This document shows positions 17,559 through 26,483 of a stretch of 64,000 bases of DNA, in pieces. The DNA comes from Thermophagus sp052400625 (GTDB lineage: Bacteria; Bacteroidota; Bacteroidia; Bacteroidales; Marinilabiliaceae). Location of the stretch: NCBI GenBank assembly GCA_052400625.1, contig JBQTGH010000006.1; one strand, 5' to 3'. The notes beneath the pieces were generated by a model. It searched no databases. It was not told where the DNA came from and worked only from the letters and a program-made list of their open reading frames with translations. Both the position numbers and the translations under genes were made by a program. Numbering within the stretch: the first letter of the stretch is position 1; each line of letters starts with the position of its first letter.

Positions 17559-17847
17559 AAGACCTCCGGATATTGAAGATTTGGGGAAACAAAAGAGATT
17601 CAATTTCAACGTTCAAGAAATAGACACAGATGACGGAACCATTTTTGAATATGAATTTGTTGTTTGCGACAACAACCGGGATTCGTTAATTACAGCCTTG
17701 ATTCGTCGTAAATACACTACTGACAAAGAATTGGCATTAATCAATAATTATCAGGACGGGGAACAGGAGCATATTGACGAATACAACGAATATCAGTCAT
17801 ATAGAATAGAGTGTAAAACAATTGCAAATCAGTTTTTTCAGCAATGA
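17539..17847 (+). CDS. Small acidic protein after the DGR reverse transcriptase
   Basis: A 102-residue protein that overlaps the RT gene by 20 bases and the next gene by 4, so the three are probably translated together. It is acidic, with an N-terminal basic stretch, a strand pair (GTIFEYEFVVCDN) and a helical, Gln/Glu-rich C-terminal half. It does not look like Avd, the basic four-helix-bundle accessory protein of classical DGRs. Either it is an unrelated phage structural gene or an unrecognised DGR partner. The family is not known to me. Confidence 0.55.
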   Translation: MKAQATKRPPDIEDLGKQKRFNFNVQEIDTDDGTIFEYEFVVCDNNRDSLITALIRRKYTTDKELALINNYQDGEQEHIDEYNEYQSYRIECKTIANQFFQQ

Positions 17848-18146
17848 AAAAATTTTCAGACTTTGCCCAAGAAGATACAGCATTCACTGGTGACAAAATA
17901 CAAATTGAGAAGCTGCTAAACATTCCAATTATTGTCTACGATTATAGAATAAAAGAAAGCAAATTCAAAAAAGGAAGCTCAGATAAATGCCTTACAATTC
18001 AATTTTCATATACTGAAAATCAAAATGAAAAATTTGTGGTGTTTTCGGGCTCATCCGTTCTAATTAATCAGTGTGAAAAATACAGAAATGAAATGCCATT
18101 TGAGGCAACCATTCAAAAAATTAATAGATACTATACTTTCACTTAA
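17844..18146 (+). CDS. Small strand-rich protein, possible OB-fold
   Basis: A 100-residue basic protein overlapping the previous gene by four bases. After a short helix (residues 1-25) it alternates strands: NIPIIVYDYRIKES, CLTIQFSYTENQ, EKFVVFSGSSVLINQ, ending in FEATIQKINRYYTF. This pattern resembles small phage OB-fold proteins that bind single-stranded nucleic acid, but it is a visual impression only. Its position directly behind the RT makes a link with template RNA or cDNA worth testing; a tail-related role is also possible. Confidence 0.5.
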   Translation: MKKFSDFAQEDTAFTGDKIQIEKLLNIPIIVYDYRIKESKFKKGSSDKCLTIQFSYTENQNEKFVVFSGSSVLINQCEKYRNEMPFEATIQKINRYYTFT

Positions 18147-18158
18147 TTATTAATAAGA

Positions 18159-18260
18159 ATGAGCGAAAAATTAAATATGAAAACCCCTATCACCTATTAC
18201 GGGGGTAAACAAAAGAAACCCAAGAAAACAAAAACAGAAGTTTTAACCATGAATTTTTGA
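18159..18260 (+). pseudogene. Remnant of a D12-class DNA adenine methylase
   Basis: A 33-residue open frame. Residues 7-17 read MKTPITYYGGK, the characteristic N-terminus of D12-class (Dam-type) adenine methylases, whose GG loop binds S-adenosylmethionine. The last residues (KTKTEVLTMNF) resemble the C-terminus of the same family. Some 230 residues between them are missing, so the gene appears to have suffered an in-frame internal deletion that left both ends. The product cannot be active. It lies between the DGR gene set and a large tail gene. The family match is by eye. Confidence 0.55.
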
Positions 18261-18270
18261 CCGTTGACCC

Positions 18271-20868
18271 ATGCTCCAAATTATTGTAGACAATCAGGCC
18301 ATTGACCTTTATGGAGATACAGAAATAAGGGTGGAAGAAAACTTCCCATACTTTGACTACGAAGGTATACAATCCGGAGTTGTTTGGCATTTTGATGTGC
18401 CCGTTACTCCAACCAATGAAAAAATATTCAACTATGCTAATTATGTCAATGTTCGGGGGAAAATTAGGCTGTACGATGCATCTATAAAAATAAACGGCAT
18501 CCCCATTGCTAAAGGTAAATTGACACTGTCTTATGCCCGTGAAATACAATACCGGGTTTCCGTTGTTTTAAATGATTTTGGAGTTGACTTTGACGGCATT
18601 AACATGAATGATTGCGATGGTTCTTTCTCTCTTGGAAGCAGCCAGGAAGAAAGAATACTAAACGCCAAAGAAATAAACAACGGCAATATTGAGGCACCAT
18701 TCCGCTTCCCGGCCATTTATGCACCAGAATTTTACGGAGAATTAAATAATGTAGGTGAAGGAAAATATAATTCAAATTTTCTTGGGATACTTAATAATTG
18801 GGATTACTTAAACGAAAAATTCATCGAAAATGAAGATGGAAAACATTTCAACACACTGTGTCCTCAGTTTTTTGTAAAAGATGCATTAATACTCGCCCTT
18901 GAGTTAAAAAAATGGCGGCTAAAAGGCAATCTTCTTGACGAGTCAATGTTTAACCAACTGCTCGTTCACAACAATGTATCAATCGACAAAGAGTTCTTGG
19001 ATCACCTTTTAAGGATTAGCTTTTCCGATGATTCTTATAACAACATCTCAGCTTCGGAAAATGCCACTGCAATAATGCGATTTAACAGAGTACTCGAGGA
19101 TGTTGACAGATGTTATGACAGTTACGGCTTTTTGGTCCCGGAAGACGGCATTTATTCTGTTTCCGGAATAATAGACATGGCCAACGATGCCATGGGCTAC
19201 CTTCAGATCCCAAACATGGAATACATAAGCGAATTACAGGTACTCAAAAACGGAAATGTTCAACACACTGTTCAAACAACATGGGTACCTCAAGAAGAAG
19301 TAAACCAATCGGCCGAGGTTGAAACTTCATTTTATGCCTATCAAGGTGACCTCATTCAGCTTCAAATTAAACTGCTCGAGACAAAAAGTGAATATTATTC
19401 ATGGTACTACGATGACACCCATGATCCGCCATTGCATAATGTTCCAAGAATTCTTTCAGGTTCCTATGTTGAAATAAGAAAAAAATATCCACGAATAAAT
19501 GAATATACCGATGTGGTGTACAATAAACACATGCCGGATATCGAAGTTTTAACGTTCTTAAACGACCTGCGAAACGCCTTTGGTGCAACCATTTTTTTCG
19601 ATTCCGCCAACAAAATAGTGGAACTTGTTACCCTAAATTCAATTCTGAAAGACAGGAATAAGGCTTATGATATCAACAAATTTGTCCTGGCTTTGGAAAC
19701 CGAGAGCGAATTAAAAGACAGCACACCGGTTAAGTTATCCTTTTCGGAAGAAGCTGAAAGCAACAATTTCTACTGGATTAAAGAATTCGGTTATCAGCTC
19801 TCAGAACTATACTACAAAGAAGATATATATGCTCTCGCAACAAAAGAGGATGCTGTTTACAAAAGCAAAATATCAGGCAATGCAGTCGAGTTTGAAAATG
19901 TTTCCCATCTGAATAACATATACAACGAAGATGCGGAAGGTGATGACGTGACAGATGTGAAACTTGAAATCGCTCCGGTACGAATGACCTGGTTCCGCAA
20001 GGAAGTTAAAGACATTCCTTCCGGAATAATGATTGTATTGAAAAGCAATCCCGTGGAAGGCGATATTTTTGCTTTTACGTATGGCGGTGTGGAATATTCC
20101 TGGACAGCTACTACAGATGAAGGAACGGCCGACCCTTCATGGTGGGATCATTATTTCCATGTCAATCCTCAAAAAACACCTTACACAAACACCTACAATT
20201 TATACTACAGTGTGTTTTTTTCGCTGTATTATAAAGGAGTTAATTTAAATGTTTCCAGGCACGAAGGCGGACAGTTTACGGCCAGATATATAACCATAAG
20301 GGAGCCGCAACAAACATCAAATATGTTTAGATATACCGGCAACAAATCATTTGTTTCCATTTCACAGATAAGTGATCCCTTTGTTCAAATTCCCGAGCCT
20401 GCTTTCGATGTTATGCCCTATTTGCCAGGTATTGGAAGCAGCCCTTATAATGTGGAAGAGGCAGACGAAATTCCTATTTTCCTTGGTTTTTATTCACATA
20501 AGTCCGACAATAAAGCGCCTATATCAAGAAGTGTGTCGCTTCACTACCATGAAGATTCAATACCGTACGATTTCCGGAATGCAAGCTTCAACTTTAATAA
20601 AACCAATTCGCTCGATGAATTTGTTTCACCATTTGCCAAATGGCAGGAGGATAAAGAAGAAATAACCGTGCCGTTGGGTGGTATCGGTATCTGGGAAATG
20701 CTTGAAATAATGCAAATGAACCGGCCAACAAACAGTCAAAACCCGCAACCAAGATGGATTGCTTACAAAGGAACGACTTGCCTTCCGAAACAAGCTTCAT
20801 TTATCATCGATGTTTACGGAAACATTAAAGAAGCCGAAATAATAATTGTTAGAAACTCAAAAGAATAA
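18271..20868 (+). CDS. Large tail protein (baseplate hub / tail tip)
   Basis: An 865-residue protein without signal peptide or membrane segment, in the tail module before the tape-measure gene. The opening ~110 residues are strand-rich (WHFDVPVTPTNEKIFNYANYV). A large mixed centre and several beta domains follow, and the C-terminal end is strand-helix (ASFIIDVYGNIKEAEIII). Size and location fit a tail tip or hub protein that the fibre attaches to. Similar large proteins with this N-terminal pattern occur in Bacteroidota prophages. No enzymatic motif was seen. The start at 18271 lies 10 bases after the methylase remnant. Confidence 0.55.
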   Translation: MLQIIVDNQAIDLYGDTEIRVEENFPYFDYEGIQSGVVWHFDVPVTPTNEKIFNYANYVNVRGKIRLYDASIKINGIPIAKGKLTLSYAREIQYRVSVVLNDFGVDFDGINMNDCDGSFSLGSSQEERILNAKEINNGNIEAPFRFPAIYAPEFYGELNNVGEGKYNSNFLGILNNWDYLNEKFIENEDGKHFNTLCPQFFVKDALILALELKKWRLKGNLLDESMFNQLLVHNNVSIDKEFLDHLLRISFSDDSYNNISASENATAIMRFNRVLEDVDRCYDSYGFLVPEDGIYSVSGIIDMANDAMGYLQIPNMEYISELQVLKNGNVQHTVQTTWVPQEEVNQSAEVETSFYAYQGDLIQLQIKLLETKSEYYSWYYDDTHDPPLHNVPRILSGSYVEIRKKYPRINEYTDVVYNKHMPDIEVLTFLNDLRNAFGATIFFDSANKIVELVTLNSILKDRNKAYDINKFVLALETESELKDSTPVKLSFSEEAESNNFYWIKEFGYQLSELYYKEDIYALATKEDAVYKSKISGNAVEFENVSHLNNIYNEDAEGDDVTDVKLEIAPVRMTWFRKEVKDIPSGIMIVLKSNPVEGDIFAFTYGGVEYSWTATTDEGTADPSWWDHYFHVNPQKTPYTNTYNLYYSVFFSLYYKGVNLNVSRHEGGQFTARYITIREPQQTSNMFRYTGNKSFVSISQISDPFVQIPEPAFDVMPYLPGIGSSPYNVEEADEIPIFLGFYSHKSDNKAPISRSVSLHYHEDSIPYDFRNASFNFNKTNSLDEFVSPFAKWQEDKEEITVPLGGIGIWEMLEIMQMNRPTNSQNPQPRWIAYKGTTCLPKQASFIIDVYGNIKEAEIIIVRNSKE

Positions 20869-20870
20869 AA

Positions 20871-21308
20871 ATGGATGTAGAGGTTATTTATAAAGGCATT
20901 GACGATTTTAACCGCGAAGTAAAACAATGGGGTGATAAGGTAAAATCCCTATTGAAGAGCAATGTAAAAAGTATGGCCACAAAAGGTACGGGAAGTTTAG
21001 CCAAGAAGATTGGGGCCAATTATCGAAAACCTGACGGAGAAATAGAAAGTATCTCATACAAATTCCCCAGATACGGTATTTTCTTTGCCAAAGGCGTTGG
21101 CCGCGGACACGTAATGCAAAACGGCCGTGTTGTAAGAGGAATAAAAAACAACAAAACAGTGACACTCACCGGTGGCACCATTAACCGAGAACCAAAAGAC
21201 TGGTTTAACAGTACTGTTGACAAAACAACTTCAGAACTCGCTGATATAGTGGCAAAACATAAAGCCGATAAAGCAGCAATCAATTTAGCACATTTGAAAA
21301 TTAAATAA
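20871..21308 (+). CDS. HK97 gp10-like tail/neck protein
   Basis: A 145-residue basic protein. The helix-strand pattern, with a central FPRYGIFFAKGVGRGHVM followed by REPKDWFNSTVDKTTSELADIV, matches the gp10-like family of head-tail joining or tail completion proteins, whose members carry a central glycine-rich loop and a C-terminal helix after a PxxW/F motif. It starts two bases after the previous stop codon and precedes the tape-measure gene by 18 bases. Confidence 0.55.
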   Translation: MDVEVIYKGIDDFNREVKQWGDKVKSLLKSNVKSMATKGTGSLAKKIGANYRKPDGEIESISYKFPRYGIFFAKGVGRGHVMQNGRVVRGIKNNKTVTLTGGTINREPKDWFNSTVDKTTSELADIVAKHKADKAAINLAHLKIK

Positions 21309-21326
21309 TTACATATCCTTAAAATC

Positions 21327-24300
21327 ATGGCTAAAAGCGGAAAAGATGCAACCTACACTCGAAGGATAAACCTTTACATTAATGGTAAAGAAGTTCAAAA
21401 TAATGTCGCTTCGATACGCAAAGAGATGCGAAAACTTATCGCTTCTCAAAATAATATGGTTGTTGGTAGCGAAAAATATAATAAGACTGGCCAAAAAATA
21501 ATCCAGTTAAATGCCATTTTAAAAAAACATAGAGACAGTTTATACAAAACGGGTGAACAATGGCATTATGCCAAAAATTCAATTGGTGATTATAAAAAAA
21601 GACTTGAAGAAACAAGAAAATCTTTAGAAAGTTTAGAGGTTGGGTCGGAACGATATAACAAAAAATTAAAAGAATATCACGAGCTCTCTGAAAAACTCAA
21701 ACAAGCTGAAAGTGACAAGTCCAGTTTTATAGGAAATAAAAACAGTATAGCCGGCATTGAAAATGAAATGCAAAAACTAATTGCAGCCCAAAAGAAAATG
21801 ACAATTGGCAGCACAGAGTACGTCAATACCGGCAAAAAAATAAAAGAATTAGATGCAACATTAAAGCAACACAAACAAGAAATTTATGGAACAACAACAC
21901 GATGGGGATTATTAAGCGATAAGGTCAAGGCATTTAAAACTATTGCTGTTGCTGCAATTGGAACCGCCGTTGCTAAAGTTTTTGGAACTATAACAAAAAA
22001 ATCAAGAGAATTTGAAGATGCCCTTTCCTCCCTGTCTTCTATTACAGGGGCAACTGGCAGAGATTTGTCCTTTTATTCAGACGAAGCGATAAGATTAGGG
22101 CAAGCCTCTACTCAAAGTGCGACACAGGTTGTTAAAGCCATGGAGCTTATTGGTTCTGCAAAACCTGATTTGTTAAAAAATAAAGAAGCACTTGCCGAAG
22201 TAACGGAACAAACCATTGTGCTTGCCGAGGCAGCAGGTCTTTCGATGCCTGAGGCCTCAAAAGCCTTAACCCAGGCTATGAATCAATTTTCTTTGCCCGC
22301 AAGTGAATCAGCAAAGCTTATTAATGTCTTAGCGGCAGGTTCCAAAGAGGGTGCTGCTGCAATCCCGGATATAACATCTGCTATTTTGAAATTTGGAACA
22401 GTGGCCAATAGTGCCAATATTAGTGTAGAAGAAAGTGTTGGGTTAATTGAAACATTGGCCGAAAAAGGTATTGTTGGGTCGGAAGCTGGTACAAATTTAA
22501 GAAACGTACTTCTTGAACTTCAGAAGGGTGCTGATGACACAAACCCGGCTGTTGTCGGATTAAGTACCGCTCTCAAAAATTTAGCAGAACAGAACCTTTC
22601 TTCTGCCGAAATGACTGAACGTTTTGGAAAAGAAAATGTAGTAGCAGCGAAAATTCTGACAGAAAATGCCGATATGGTTGAGCGCTACACAAAATCGGTA
22701 ACAGGAACATCCGTTGCTTACGAACAACAAATTAAACAAACTAACAACCTTTCCGGTGCCTGGACAAAATTTTTAAATAAAGTAAACGCACTTATCCTCG
22801 GAATTAGTCAAAATTCAAATTTCACCGGGTTCCTTGCCAGCATTGTCAGAGGGGCAAGCAAGGTTGTAGATGTATTTACGGCATGGACAAAGACCGGAAT
22901 CGAAAAGAAAATTAGAGAAGAACAAAAAGAGGTGAATATTCTTGCATCACGATTAACCGATGCTAATACAACAACTGAAGAAAGACGAAAATTATTGGAA
23001 AAATTAAGAGATATTTCACCTACAATTGTCAAAGGATTGGAAGCTGAAAACCTAAACTATAGCAAACTGCAGGAAAACATCAAAGCTTATAATAAAGAAT
23101 TAACTAATAGAATTATAATTGCCAACCTTCAGGAAGAAGAAGAAAAAGCAATGGCAGAACTTGCCCAGGCACGAGTATCTGAAGCTAAACAATGGCTGAG
23201 GATACAAACAGAAATGGTTAAAATTAACCAGGAAATTGCCTTATCGGAAGGGACACGTGAGGAAAAGCTAAATAAAATTATAGATAAATTAAAGGAAGAA
23301 GTCAAACTTCAGGAAGAAGCCGGTATTGCTGGAGAAAGAACTTCATATACTTCCTATGGGGGTTCTACACAAACAAGGGACACGAGGACCAAGGAGCAAA
23401 AAGACCTTGAAAAATTGTTAACTTACAGAACATGGTTAAACAATGCCATTAAAGAAAGAAATGAGCTTGAAGAAAAAACGGCAAATTATTCTGAAAGAGT
23501 AGCTCAATTAAGAGAAATTCTTGGCCTAAATCAACAAATAGAAGAAGTGACTAATGAAGCCAATAATAACACATTTGGTGATGATAAAACATCTACAGAT
23601 GAACAGGAAGAAATCGAATTAAAAGCACTATATGAAAGAAAAAGAGAGCTTGAAGAACAACTGGCAGAAGAGATAAAGAAAATTCGCCGTGAACTTGAGC
23701 TCGATGCCATGAGCGAACAGGAGCGTGAACGTGCATTAATTGAAGAAAAATACAATGAATTACAAGAAGAGGCAGAACAGCATGAATTTTGGGAGGATTA
23801 TAAAAAAGACGTAACCGAACTCAAACAGAAAGAAATAGCTGCACACGAGGAAAAATGGAACAAGAAGAGGCTCGATTCCAGGCGTGAGCTGGAAGAAAAA
23901 ATACAGGAATTGTTACTGGAAGGAAAAGAAAAAGAAGAAGCCGCTATCCGGAAAAAGTTTACAACTGTCATCGAAGAAGCAGAAAAAGCCGGGCTTGCCA
24001 CAGAAGAGTTATATAAAAAAATGCAAGAGGAAATTGATGCTTTGGATGAAGATGGTAGAGATGCACTTGGACAAACGCCCGATAAATGGGAAGAGCTTCA
24101 TAATAATTTGAGAACTGCCATGCAATACATCGACCAAATTGGCAGTATTTGGAGCAGCATAAATCAAATTCAAAGCAACAAAGAACAACAGGCTTTTAAT
24201 CAATATGAAGAAAACATTGACGCACAAAAACAACTTTTAAACGATCGTCTTGAAGAAGGATTAATAAGCCAGGAACAATATAATGCCAGGGTTGCCAATT

Positions 24301-24950
24301 TAGACGCCAATTTGGAAGAAAAGCGGGAGGAAATGGCTGCCAAACAAGCCGAACGAGAAAAAAGGCTTCGCATTTTCGAAGCTACAATAAATACGGCAGC
24401 TGCCGTGGTTGAAGCTTTGCCAAACATCCCTCTTTCAATTTTAGTGGGTGCGGCCGGAGCCGCTCAAATTGCAGCAATAGCCAGCGAGCCGCTTCCCGAG
24501 TATGCCGAAGGCGGATATACACGAGGTGACAGAATTTACAGAGCGGGTGAAAAAGGAAGAGAGTGGATAGCCAGCAACGACATGCTTATGGACCCTTACA
24601 CGGGTCCCATTATCCGAATGTTGGAAGATATTCGACAAAGAAAAGTGCCGTCAAGCATCTTTGCACCGGCACAGCCTAATGTGGATGAAATCAAAAAAAG
24701 TGTTCCGGCTTTCGAAAAAGGCGGATATACCAATATAGCTCCGGCAATAGAAACTCCCTCAGCCCAAACAACTATAACAGTCAGCGATACAGAAACAATT
24801 GCAGCAATGAAGCAAATGGCAAAAGATATGAGAGAATTAAAGGCTTTTATGTCCGATCCACGAAATCGCCAGGCTGTTATTAATTACAACACACTTAAAC
24901 GGCAAACTAATGAAGATGATTTAAGGGGGACAATTGGCAAAGTGAAATAA
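21327..24950 (+). CDS. Tail tape measure protein (TP901-like core)
   Basis: A 1207-residue protein. Residues 1-190 form a coiled coil with internal near-repeats (VGSEKYNKTGQKIIQLNA / IGSTEYVNTGKKIKELDA). A TP901-like core covers about 228-420 (FEDALSSLSSITGATG, AGLSMPEASKALTQAMNQF). A very long charged coiled coil spans roughly 520-1010. A hydrophobic, Ala-rich segment lies near 1020-1055, followed by a Gly-rich domain (EYAEGGYTRGDRIYRAGEKG). Tape measures set tail length and help DNA enter the host. Tail length would be long, consistent with a siphophage. Gene order is unusual because it lies after, not before, the other tail genes. Confidence 0.88.
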   Translation: MAKSGKDATYTRRINLYINGKEVQNNVASIRKEMRKLIASQNNMVVGSEKYNKTGQKIIQLNAILKKHRDSLYKTGEQWHYAKNSIGDYKKRLEETRKSLESLEVGSERYNKKLKEYHELSEKLKQAESDKSSFIGNKNSIAGIENEMQKLIAAQKKMTIGSTEYVNTGKKIKELDATLKQHKQEIYGTTTRWGLLSDKVKAFKTIAVAAIGTAVAKVFGTITKKSREFEDALSSLSSITGATGRDLSFYSDEAIRLGQASTQSATQVVKAMELIGSAKPDLLKNKEALAEVTEQTIVLAEAAGLSMPEASKALTQAMNQFSLPASESAKLINVLAAGSKEGAAAIPDITSAILKFGTVANSANISVEESVGLIETLAEKGIVGSEAGTNLRNVLLELQKGADDTNPAVVGLSTALKNLAEQNLSSAEMTERFGKENVVAAKILTENADMVERYTKSVTGTSVAYEQQIKQTNNLSGAWTKFLNKVNALILGISQNSNFTGFLASIVRGASKVVDVFTAWTKTGIEKKIREEQKEVNILASRLTDANTTTEERRKLLEKLRDISPTIVKGLEAENLNYSKLQENIKAYNKELTNRIIIANLQEEEEKAMAELAQARVSEAKQWLRIQTEMVKINQEIALSEGTREEKLNKIIDKLKEEVKLQEEAGIAGERTSYTSYGGSTQTRDTRTKEQKDLEKLLTYRTWLNNAIKERNELEEKTANYSERVAQLREILGLNQQIEEVTNEANNNTFGDDKTSTDEQEEIELKALYERKRELEEQLAEEIKKIRRELELDAMSEQERERALIEEKYNELQEEAEQHEFWEDYKKDVTELKQKEIAAHEEKWNKKRLDSRRELEEKIQELLLEGKEKEEAAIRKKFTTVIEEAEKAGLATEELYKKMQEEIDALDEDGRDALGQTPDKWEELHNNLRTAMQYIDQIGSIWSSINQIQSNKEQQAFNQYEENIDAQKQLLNDRLEEGLISQEQYNARVANLDANLEEKREEMAAKQAEREKRLRIFEATINTAAAVVEALPNIPLSILVGAAGAAQIAAIASEPLPEYAEGGYTRGDRIYRAGEKGREWIASNDMLMDPYTGPIIRMLEDIRQRKVPSSIFAPAQPNVDEIKKSVPAFEKGGYTNIAPAIETPSAQTTITVSDTETIAAMKQMAKDMRELKAFMSDPRNRQAVINYNTLKRQTNEDDLRGTIGKVK

Positions 24951-25008
24951 AAGGGAAAAAAAGAATCTTTTTTAAATTTATCCCATCATTCACTTAAAAA
25001 TTGTTATT

Positions 25009-25410
25009 ATGAAACATTTATTTTTAATCCTATTCCTTGTGATGATGGGCTCGACAGCCTTTAGTCAGTTCAAAGAATTGCCCGATGTACAGTACGAAAA
25101 GCACGGGGTGTCATACACCGTTAATGGTGAATATAGCACCCAGCAACTTGCCGCACAGTTGGCACACACTAATTTTTGTATTAACAAGTTTCACCGATTA
25201 CGAAAGGCTTCCAGAATTGTCGGATATACAGGCTTTTCATTGGTATTAATAGGCTTAAGCATGGAAGAAGATACCGGTGTTTTTCTTTCTGGAGTTGGTG
25301 GTGCATTTGGCTTTATTAGCTGGACACTATCATTATCTGCTGAAAAATGGCTAAAAAGAGCTTCTATTAAACCAACACAATACGGTGCTACTTTTGTTTT
25401 TGAATTTTAA
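25009..25410 (+). CDS. Exported membrane protein, likely prophage cargo
   Basis: A 133-residue protein with a clear N-terminal signal peptide (MKHLFLILFLVMMGSTAFSQ, probable cleavage after Ala/Ser near residue 18-19). A soluble portion is followed by a hydrophobic pair of segments with glycines (about 68-85 and 90-108). It is not a recognised structural protein. It sits after the tape measure, 58 bases from it, where prophages often carry host-changing cargo genes. A role at the host envelope, for example in superinfection exclusion, is possible but not shown. Confidence 0.5.
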   Translation: MKHLFLILFLVMMGSTAFSQFKELPDVQYEKHGVSYTVNGEYSTQQLAAQLAHTNFCINKFHRLRKASRIVGYTGFSLVLIGLSMEEDTGVFLSGVGGAFGFISWTLSLSAEKWLKRASIKPTQYGATFVFEF

Positions 25411-25514
25411 AACCATATAATCGGTTATCCCAATCTTTCACTCCTTAACTCTTCCCTATTTGATATTTACTCATCAACAGTTTTAAAGAGGCTGTTGCAA
25501 AAAATTATCGCTCT

Positions 25515-26264
25515 ATGTTGTTTTTATTAGCATTTTCCATAATCTTATTAATAATGATAATCAACAAATTAACTAAACCTAAATCTCGAAGCACTAATAA
25601 AGTAAAACCATCAACTACTCTGATTACCGATTCCAAAACCGGGGAACCTGAATATTTTATTTTTGACGTAGAAACATCAGGTTTACCACGATTCAGACAA
25701 GCCAAAGCATCAAATACCAGAGCATGGCCTAGAGCTGTTCAAGTATCCTGGATATTATTGGATGCTGAATTAGCTATCATAAAACAGGAATCTCACATTA
25801 TTAAACCACATAAATTTAAAATCCCTGAAGAAGCGGCAAAAGTCCATGGTATTACTCACGAAAAAGCCATGGCTGAAGGGAAGTCAGTAAATGAAGTTTT
25901 TCCAATATTTATTGAAGATTTGGATAAATGCAGCACGGTTGTTTGTCACAATGCCGTGTTTGATGTCTCTGTAATGGAATCGGAATTTAAACGTCATGCT
26001 TACGGTCAAAGCATTGTTTACATAAAAAAAATACACTGCACAATGATTGAGGGTACTAAGTATTGCAAAATACCAAGCGATTTCGGAAGAGGGTATAAAT
26101 ACCCGAAACTGGAGGAATTATATCAATTTGTAACAGGCGATTGGAAGCTTAAGAAATTACCCAAAATGCACGATGCTGCCAATGATGCTTTGGTAACTGC
26201 CATTTGTTTTAAAGCGATGAAAGGCGAGAATGTAAAATTCAAAAACATAAAACTAACCTATTAA
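25515..26264 (+). CDS. Membrane-anchored DEDDh-type 3'-5' exonuclease
   Basis: A 249-residue protein with an N-terminal hydrophobic anchor (about residues 2-19, LFLLAFSIILLIMIINK) and a DnaQ-like exonuclease domain. The active-site acids are in FIFDVETSGLP (D and E, near residue 56), HNAVFDVSVME (third Asp, near 152) and the final HDAANDALV (His and Asp, near 220), the DEDDh signature. This family trims DNA or RNA 3' ends. The membrane anchor is unusual for DnaQ-like proteins. It lies among probable cargo genes, so a role in degrading incoming DNA at the membrane is possible, as is a house-keeping function. Confidence 0.75.
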   Translation: MLFLLAFSIILLIMIINKLTKPKSRSTNKVKPSTTLITDSKTGEPEYFIFDVETSGLPRFRQAKASNTRAWPRAVQVSWILLDAELAIIKQESHIIKPHKFKIPEEAAKVHGITHEKAMAEGKSVNEVFPIFIEDLDKCSTVVCHNAVFDVSVMESEFKRHAYGQSIVYIKKIHCTMIEGTKYCKIPSDFGRGYKYPKLEELYQFVTGDWKLKKLPKMHDAANDALVTAICFKAMKGENVKFKNIKLTY

Positions 26265-26319
26265 AACAGGCTTAAATTGTTGTAATTACCCGAATAATGC
26301 CATAACATCAAATCATTTT

Positions 26320-26350
26320 TTTGCATTTTAAAAAATCATTCGTACTTTTG
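26320..26350 (+). promoter_or_regulatory. Consensus Bacteroidota promoter for a small RNA
   Basis: TTTG (26320-26323), a 19-base spacer, and TACTTTTG (26343-26350) match the Bacteroidota -33/-7 consensus (TTTG, ~19-21, TAnnTTTG) exactly. Transcription would start near 26356-26358, just before the two-hairpin RNA described next. Confidence 0.75.
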
Positions 26351-26356
26351 TAATGC

Positions 26357-26414
26357 ATTAACAATTCAATTAGGGGGCAGAGATGCCCACTGTCTTGCCG
26401 ATAGTGGTTTTTTT
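26357..26414 (+). ncRNA. Candidate C4-like small antisense RNA ending at a terminator
   Basis: About 58 bases between a consensus promoter and a T-tract. Hairpin 1 is GGGCA / TGCCC (26375-26388). Hairpin 2 is CCACTGTC / GATAGTGG (26387-26407), followed by seven T. Hairpin 2 is the terminator. Its loop and flank, 26391-26402, can pair over 12 bp (two G-U) with 26484-26495 in the leader of the antirepressor gene, and its 5' end (26356-26363) with 26552-26559. The two pairings are in nested antiparallel order, as in C4 antisense RNA of phages P1 and P22. No coding frame is evident. Assignment to the C4 class is inference. Confidence 0.5.
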
Positions 26415-26483
26415 ATATCCAAAAATTGGCAACGTTCTTTTAAATTAATGATATTTTTATAGTCATTACATTATTATGATGTA

